From positions 62,001 to 126,000 of the forward strand of contig JASJFT010000002.1 in NCBI GenBank assembly GCA_030770425.1: a stretch of 64,000 nt of DNA, read 5' to 3'. Position 1 is the first letter of the stretch. Each line of letters starts with the position of its first letter. Both the position numbers and the translations under genes were made by a program. Below are positions 57,694-64,000 of the stretch, in pieces. Origin of the DNA: Darksidea phi (Eukaryota; Ascomycota; Dothideomycetes; Pleosporales; Lentitheciaceae). The notes below the pieces were generated by a model. That model saw only the letters and a list, made by a program, of their open reading frames with translations. It searched no databases and had not been told where the DNA came from.

Positions 57694-59374
57694 TTGTCCG
57701 CGTTTAATCGGTGGCTGGTGGGGTTTGGTGACAGTGAGTGGTAACGAGGATGGCCTTTGCGAAAGCAACCAACGGTATTTCTTTGGATAGGGAGTGGAGT
57801 TGAAAAGCTGCACAACTCTGTATCTGCTTCTACTCTTTCTTAGGTTAGCAGTACCTATGTCAGTCTATATCGCGTTGCGTGTCTAAGTTTGTTAGCATCA
57901 AATGGTCGCATCTCGATCATTGAGCTCCTTTGCAGCCGGAGCATAAGTTTCGGTGGAGCACCCGTGTTTGGGATGATTGCGCTCACCACAAATAAGCGCA
58001 CCTCAAGGTCGTTGCACATGAAACGACTGTAAGGCTGTCGCCGTGTCTAAATAAGCACTAGCGGAAGTCGGATCTTATCGCTGTATTCAAATATCCACTT
58101 TGATATTGTTGGCCACAAGATGGACTTCGAGCTCGTTGGATGAAAGAGCAAGCAGCTTCAGTCCTGCCCTAGGCGTAGTGAGCACGGACCAGTTCAAATT
58201 CGTCAGTGGTGGCGTCCATCTCCCATTCCAATCGTCCCAACCCATGTATGGCGTGTTCCATTAATTAATTCGATGTAAGGTTCTCCAACAAAGCTATGTG
58301 GGCACGGTTTTTCTTCTGTTTTCTCGTGTGATATTCTTATTGCCATTCCTGAGCGAGCTTCTGTCAGCCGGTGCTTCTGCAAACCTCTTTCATCGTTGGA
58401 AACGGCAACCCATTGTCTGTAGGGCAGGGAATAGAGGCTCTGGGGGAAGGGAATTTTTTATAAGGAAAGTTCTTGAAGACTTTCCTAACGCTAGATAAGA
58501 AGCGTTCTACGAGGTGGCAAAGACGAATAGTGAAGGCTCTCGGGAGAAATCGTAGATACTATAGATATCTCAGCATCCTTGGGATTCGATGAGTTATTAC
58601 TATTTCGTGCAGCTGACTAGTTGCTCCACCTTCATTCTGGATGGGAGGCAGTTCTGCAATCCAGAAAGCACGGGCCAGGCAAGATACATACAGTTCAACC
58701 TAGTTTAGAAGTAACTAAGTATGCAATGCTATCGCCTGGACCTTTTTACCGCATGATTACTTGACGGAAATTTAGTTAGATTATCTACCCGAGGCACACA
58801 AATGCCGAAATATTCTTTCGTACGTAGTATGTCGCCGTAAGCATCTTAAGGAAGCGGTGTACGAGCGGAATTCCACCGCCCCTTGGCTATTAACTACGGA
58901 GAACCGAATGCAGCTTTGGTGAACGGGCGCAAGCTACTTCATCCTTGCGGAATTTACGCGCGTAGTGCATGCAACAATCATGGGGTTCCAAAGCCGCTTA
59001 CAACAATAGCGAAAAGCGGTAACTGCGGAAATGATCTAGAACGTTTCTCCTCACTGTAACCTCCCAAATGCCTGCTTATTCGATCGGCACAGGGAACCCT
59101 GGTAGCGGCCGGAATGTTTGGGATAGCATCGAAGCATACATCTAATCAGCCGCGGTTTCTGCATGTGTGATTTAAGTTCAGGACCGAGCTTCGCTGACAA
59201 GAGCTTGAGCCTGAATGCGGGGTTGTCTACGAGTGATACGTACTGGATGATCCTTTCTGTACGTAAGGGCAATCTCAAAGAGTACAAAAAGAGGGGGCCC
59301 TTCCACCTTGAGAAACCGGGACCAACTCATCATACACTCATCTTCTTGAGAATTCATACCATACGTCTTGAATC
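57694..59374. other. Gene-poor stretch (1681 bp)
   Basis: Only short frames without motifs (the longest, 59163-59447, is unconvincing). The stretch around 58640-59000 is AT-rich. No direct or inverted repeats were found by eye; its right end is the promoter of the aldehyde dehydrogenase gene. Confidence 0.4.
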
Positions 59375-61037
59375 ATGGCTGATAAGTTTCACTTTATCAA
59401 TAACAAGGCATGTCAACCGTTTTCTCACCTGTCAAACTCTTAACTGACTCTACTCATAGTTCATTGAAGGCTCTTCGGCTTCCACATATGCTGTGCATAA
59501 CCCTGCTACCGACAAACTGGTCGGCAACATCAACCTAGCTCGCGAGACCGAAGTCGATGCCGCTGTCTCCGCCGCCCGCGCCGCATACGAGTCCGGACCA
59601 TGGAGTTCCTTCACTGGCGCCCAGCGTGCCGCCCTTATGCTCAAATTTGCCGACCTAGTGGATGCAAACGCCGATGAGATCGCGGAAGCGGAAGTCCAAG
59701 CAATGGGACAGCCTTTGGCTATTGCGCAAGGGTTCATCGCTCCGACTTGTGCAAGCACATGGCGGTACTATGCGGGATGGGCGGATAAGATTGAGGGGCA
59801 GACGTTTCCGGAAGAGGGCGGTTGGTGGCGGTACACTCAGTACGAGCCATTTGGCGTCTGTGCCGGCATTGGCCCGTGGAACGTAACTATTCTGTAAGGA
59901 GCCCAGTAGCAGCAGAGGTGGGCTTGAGCTGACGATGCGTGCAGAACAATGGCCTGGAAGATGGCTCCTGCTCTTGCGGCTGGCAACACCTTCGTATTCA
60001 AGGCTTCCGAGAAGTCGCCGTACAGTGTTCTTGTTCTCGCCCGGCTGTTCAAGGAAGCTGGCTTTCCGCCCGGTGTTGTGAACATCTTGTCCGGCGATGG
60101 CGTAACGGGTGCCCTTTTCGCTTCGCATATGGATATCGACAAGATCTCGTTCACTGGGAGTGGTCCTAGTGGACGCAAGGTCATTGAAGCCGCCACGAAG
60201 AGCAACATGAAGAAAGTTACGCTTGAGCTAGGCGGCAAATCACCTTCGCTCGTCTTCGATGATGCGGATATGGAAAATGCTCTCACGGGGTACGTTCCGC
60301 TCTTTTTGCGTCCCTTCATCTCCACACAGTGCTGACCATTCTCAGAAACTCACAAGGCTTCCTCTTCAACTCTGGCCAAGTCTGTATCGCCGCCTCGCGT
60401 CTCTTCGTCCAAGCATCCATCGCCCCCAGGTTCATCGAAGCCCTCAAAGCCCGCTTCGAAGGTGCTTCCGCTATCATGGGCGACCCGTCTGCACCTAGCA
60501 CCATGCTCGGTCCGCTCGCCGACACCAAGCAGCTCGAGCGTGTGCTTGGTTTCATCGAAAGGGGCAAATCTGAAGCGAAGCTATTGGTCGGTGGCGGACG
60601 CAAAGGCGACAAGGGTGCATTCGTGCAGCCTACGATCTTCTTGAACCCGGCGAAGGAAGGTACCATTTACAAGGAGGAGATCTTCGGCCCAGTGCTAAGT
60701 GTATTAACCTTCGAAACGGAGGAAGAGGCGGTGAAGTTGGCAAACGATACTAGTTTTGGTCTGAGCGGTATGTATTCCCATGCTCCCACTAAATGTTGCT
60801 AGTTGCGCTTAACTGACACCTCGTTTAGCGACCGTGTACACGGGCAGCACCGCTCGGGCTCTGCGCATTGCGTCGAAGATCAAGGCTGGCACGGTGGCTA
60901 TTAACGGGACGTATTTACCTGACAACAACCTTCCGTTCGGCGGATATAAGCTAAGTGGTAGCGGCAGAGAGCTGGGGAAGGAGGGTCTCTACGCATATTT
61001 GCAGGCGAAGGCTGTTAAGATCAACATGGCTGTGTGA
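59375..61037 (+). CDS. Aldehyde dehydrogenase (NAD(P)+-dependent)
   Basis: Exons 59375-59407, 59460-59893, 59945-60289, 60346-60767 and 60829-61037 encode 480 aa. A standard ALDH: it oxidises an aldehyde to the acid using NAD(P)+. Motifs: [60 protein letters not shown] with the general-base Glu (about 250), [12 protein letters not shown] with the catalytic Cys (about 284), [13 protein letters not shown] and [16 protein letters not shown]. The first intron (59408-59459) uses a GC donor (AAG|GCATGT) with branch CTGAC; only this join gives [14 protein letters not shown] in frame. Preferred substrate cannot be read from sequence. Confidence 0.94.
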
Positions 61038-61283
61038 GTAATGTATCACCTTGGAAACCAATAGGCGCAGATCTATGCAAGTGTTGCGTGGGTACGGAAA
61101 GTCCGTGGAGGTATTGGCGCGGACTTCGCCCTTATCGTTTACGCTGCGTCGTTAACGATCGAGGAAGCTGATCGTAGTGTGCAACTTGTAAACGCGCGAA
61201 ACGGAATAGCAAATGAGGAGGCAAGACTGAATGCGAAATAAACATGTTCTCAAGTATGTACATGCCCTAAAGAGTTCACCCTG

Positions 61284-61993
61284 TCAGTTGAGATGCTGTC
61301 CTTGCAAAGGAACCTGCAATCCCCCCTCGAGAGAGATCCTAGGACCCGGAATCTCGGCGGCATCCGCACGCTTGGGGAGGTCTCCAAGCTTATTCCACAA
61401 CAGCTGCAGCATCACATGGCCAGGCGTGATACCTTGTTGCCGCGAGCCCCAACGGAATTGCCATAGGGAAGTCTTCTCGCCAGTCTTGGGAATCTTCTTG
61501 GAGTCGTAGTAACAAGCCACATCTCCGAAGCAGAGGAAGGTGTACGGGAAGCCGTTCTTTGATTGTATCAGCGCGACCCTGACTGGAAGGGGAAGAGTTT
61601 GCTTACAATGGTGTATAGTTCATCGTAAATCACTGCCGTGAAGGGCTCGAGGCAATTCCAAGCTGTATCGCTCGCGCCATAATGACTATCGGTGTTCTTC
61701 TCTTGCGTCTTATCGTTGAACGTGCAGTTGCCGTCCCGGCTGGACAGGGTATAAGGATAATCATCCAGCCTTGAAAAAACGCCGCATTCGTGATCGCTCG
61801 TTGGGTTGATGAATTTCCCCTGGTGGTCAAGGCAGCCGACTTTAGAGTCAGGAGTTGCAGTCCGCCAGTCGCTCGACTTGAGGACGAAGATGTTGCCAAT
61901 GCCTGTGAAGTTGTTCTGCGTGATCTGCGCCTCTATTGTTGACGCAAGGACGAACGCGAGGCTGACGAGTTTGAACATCTTAGATAACGTCAT
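61284..61993 (-). CDS. Small secreted Cys-containing protein, candidate effector
   Basis: Exons 61607-61993 and 61284-61556 encode 219 aa (start at 61978 gives 214). The N-terminus MTLSKMFKLVSLAFVLASTI is a signal peptide ending near EAQ. The mature chain has six cysteines (VGCLDHQ, HECGVFS, GNCTFND, WNCLEPF, FLCFGDV, VACYYDS) and reads FVLKSSDWRTATPDSK … SRDGNCTFNDKTQEKNT. The 50-nt intron starts GTAAGC and ends TCAAAG, joining ELYTI to NGFPYTFLCFGD in phase. No enzyme motif is visible. Function unknown; secretion is well supported. Confidence 0.78.
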
Positions 61994-62793
61994 GTAATAA
62001 GTATTGAATGCCGATAAACGTTTGCGTCGCGCAGCCGTACAAAGACGGCGATCTGGGAGTCTTTATATTGCGGTCCCATGCGACAATTCAGGCCAGCGCT
62101 GCGCAATGACGAAGACCATAACCGGGGCCAACTCTTCACAGCACCTTCCACATCCTGCGCCTTTAGATTAAAGCGATGAAAGCGGTACGCGTACCCACAA
62201 CGGTTATCCGCGGTGCGTCGCCGAGCGTCCTAGTCCGGTAGGCAAAATTCACATGCTCATATAAATGCCAGAATTGCGAGATTTCGGTACCTAGTCCGAT
62301 AATTAGTTAATATGTTCGCTGCACCGCACAGGGAAGGATTTGAAATTCTCAGGGAGAACCAAGGTGGGCGGGCGCACAAGAAGGGGCGTAGCAAGCCACC
62401 GAACAAAGCTCGTGATCCGCAGCGAATTGGAAGGAAGAAGCTTTAAGGGTTTGGCGAAGTGATATGTGCGGGCGCGGCAGATTTTATCCTGTTTTTCCGC
62501 TGGTAGGGTTAGATGTAATTGTCAGCATAAGCCGAGGCGAAAGGATTACAAGTAGACCCGTATTCTGTGAAGTGGGGACCGGCTGCACTTGCCATGGTTG
62601 ATCAAAGAGAGAAGCTACCATCCCGTCGAAATTCACATCTCCAAGCAATGGTTGTATCATCCCTAATTCATTTTAGGACTGCGTAGAACATCTCTTTCAT
62701 GTAGCAATCTCCCCCCAAAATGTATGGTGTCCACCTATCTCGAAAGCCTTTGCAGATAATTCGCTCCCGTTCTTCATTATTCCCTCCTTACAT
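61994..62793. other. Intergenic (800 bp)
   Basis: Promoter of the small secreted protein gene and 3' flank of the BTB fragment. I see no further gene; the frame 62697-62897 overlaps the BTB fragment in another frame. Confidence 0.4.
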
Positions 62794-63214
62794 TTAAGAA
62801 GGGAACCATCTAATAAGCTTCTGGAGAATGCTTGAGTCGACACTGCCCTCGGCGTACTGTCCAGAGAACATCTTCTCGAACACATGAGATGCCTCACTCA
62901 GGAACGCTGAAGACACTAGCAACTTGGTAGCCATCTCGCTTCCTTTGTCGAGCACAAGAATAACATCGCCATGCTTCGTCAGGCTGATGGTTGCTGGTCC
63001 TTGAGTTTGCGGTTGCGTTGTTGTAGCTATCGTGAATGGTGCTGTTTATGCATGGATTCTGGCAACCGGATATATCCAGTCAGATATAGATCGGGACTTG
63101 CGACTTACCTTGATGGTATCTTGATTGTGTAGCTAATGAAGCCTCGCGTTTGGTCGCATAGTTGTTCGTTCCGGGTGCTCTCGAAGTAGGGAGTGGTGTG
63201 AAGGCGTGGATTGA
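62794..63214 (-). pseudogene. BTB/POZ-domain fragment
   Basis: An open stretch 63109-63214 (SIHAFTPLPTSRAPGTNNYA…QSRYHQ) joins through a canonical intron (63042-63108, GTAAGT…AACAG) to 62794-63041, which reads APFTIATTTQPQTQGPATIS then LTKHGDVILVLDKGSEM and KLLVSSAFLSEASHVFEKMF, a clear BTB/POZ start (DVILVL…VSSAFLSEASHVFEKMF). The frame stops early, after LQKLIRWFPS, where the family normally continues with a DDP…M…LC block. No ATG is found upstream in frame; a TAG precedes it at 63215. It looks like a decayed or incompletely modelled BTB gene, a family common and variable in fungi. Confidence 0.6.
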
Positions 63215-63734
63215 CTACGATATCCAGTGAGGGAACCGTATGGCCTAGGTAGAACAGTGGTGGAAAACTGCCGTAAAAGGAAGTTTATAAGTGGGATCTC
63301 GCAGTATCCAGTGTACCAAGATGGGGGAAATACCAAATGTGCCAGAGTTGAGAGTTTATAGTAGGCCAGAGGTGCAGATGCGGGTGAGGGTGCCAAGACG
63401 TGCTAGTTCTAATTCATAGAGATATGTATCGGGCATATAACAGTTATCCCGTTGGGTGCTCTCCTTATGGGATTGTGTCGTGAATGTGTCGTGGATCGCC
63501 ATATTCCAACACTGTTCTCTCCTTTGTTCTCCTCAAACCGGCTTGCCAGGCATCCGGATGGAAATACAGAAAGAGGGTGGCCTTGCGCCGTGCGTATGCT
63601 CATGTTCCATCTTAACAATACATGGTTGATGGGAATGCCACGGCCGAGACAGGTTCGGATGCATCCTGGGGTAATTGATGGCGGCGATGGCCGCCGCGTC
63701 TCGCAGCTTCGACACTTTTGCGTCGTCTATGCCC
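63215..63734. other. Intergenic (520 bp)
   Basis: Between the BTB fragment and the partial gene at the right edge. It contains TATAAA-like sequence near 63290 on the minus strand. No gene is supported. Confidence 0.4.
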
Positions 63735-64000
63735 TTATCGAGAGACGTTCCTGACCATGTCAAAGGCGTGCTGATACAAGTGCATGTCGGTCCAGAATTC
63801 CCCACGAGGGAAACATTTCTCGAAGCGGAATCCAAGGGCAACCATCGACTGGACATGCTCGGCCTTGATGTGGAATCTGCGGCCGACGGTTCCCGAGCCA
63901 TCTCCACCAAGGCGAAACTCGGCCGCTCCGTCCACGATAACCCCGCGATACGACCGAATTTCGACGGCGCAGGCTTGGAGACATCTCGCATCCGCTGCGC
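63735..64000 (-). CDS. Hypothetical protein, C-terminal part (5' part beyond window)
   Basis: The minus-strand frame is open from the window edge to a TAA at 63735-63737. The 87 residues read …VEIRSYRGVIVDGAAEFRLG, GTVGRRFHIKAEHVQSMVAL, GFRFEKCFPRGEFWTDMHLY, QHAFDMVRNVSR. Regular hydrophobic/charged pattern and lack of stops support coding, in preference to two competing frames of odd composition. I do not recognise the family. Confidence 0.6.
   Translation of the reverse strand, partial: AADARCLQACAVEIRSYRGVIVDGAAEFRLGGDGSGTVGRRFHIKAEHVQSMVALGFRFEKCFPRGEFWTDMHLYQHAFDMVRNVSR

Noticed and set aside
1..64000. tRNA, rRNA, CRISPR or complete transposon
   Set aside because: I looked for T-loop/anticodon patterns, regular spacer arrays, reverse transcriptase or transposase motifs and terminal repeats and saw none that hold up by eye.

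Overview
The window is nuclear DNA from a filamentous ascomycete (Pezizomycotina). The evidence is dense genes on both strands, short GT-AG introns of about 43-130 nt with CTAAC/CTGAC-type branch sites, and fungal-only families (Zn2Cys6 and BTB proteins, a HeLo-like N-terminal domain, Sey1, Byr4/Bfa1, yapsin-like protease, Nha1-type antiporter). A Dothideomycete-like fungus would fit, but I cannot fix the class from sequence alone. Exon models below were joined by hand, checking splice sites, phase and family motifs.

Layout. 1-5 kb: 5' part of an unknown gene and a 917-aa secreted hydrolase (both -). 5-10 kb: a triose-phosphate-transporter-type carrier and the ER fusion GTPase Sey1 (+). 10-14 kb: a Zn2Cys6 regulator broken by in-frame stops and a secreted-looking FMN 2-hydroxyacid oxidase (+). 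14-19.5 kb: the complex I 78-kDa subunit and a delta-12 desaturase (-). 21-26.5 kb: a Na+/H+ antiporter and an LtrA-family membrane protein (+). 26.5-30.4 kb: a Nudix hydrolase (-) back to back with bifunctional AICAR transformylase/IMP cyclohydrolase (+). 30.6-34.2 kb: a small F-box/LRR-superfamily-like protein with a broken 5' part and an unusual HeLo-like plus leucine-rich-repeat protein (-). 34.7-43 kb: EMC7 (+), a single-pass Cys-rich surface protein, a WD40 protein and the septation/mitotic-exit GAP scaffold Byr4/Bfa1 (-). 43.7-48.4 kb: an XRCC4/Lif1-type end-joining protein and an unknown nuclear-type protein (+). 49.4-52.7 kb: GABA transaminase and a replication factor C subunit (-). 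54-61 kb: GPI-type aspartic protease, a small secreted protein and an aldehyde dehydrogenase (+), spaced by larger gene-poor gaps. 61.3-64 kb: a small secreted Cys-rich protein, a BTB fragment and the 3' end of a gene cut by the window edge (-).

Most genes are unrelated housekeeping functions (respiration, purine and lipid synthesis, ER biogenesis, DNA replication and repair, cytokinesis), so there is no evident operon-like or metabolite cluster. I found no wholly new system. The observations most worth checking are the transcription-factor pseudogene whose stops fit RIP-type C-to-T change, the HeLo-like/LRR fusion without a NACHT or NB-ARC module, two GC-AG introns, a G-quadruplex motif just upstream of the desaturase, a 14-G tract in a bidirectional promoter, and two small secreted proteins in or beside gene-poor stretches.
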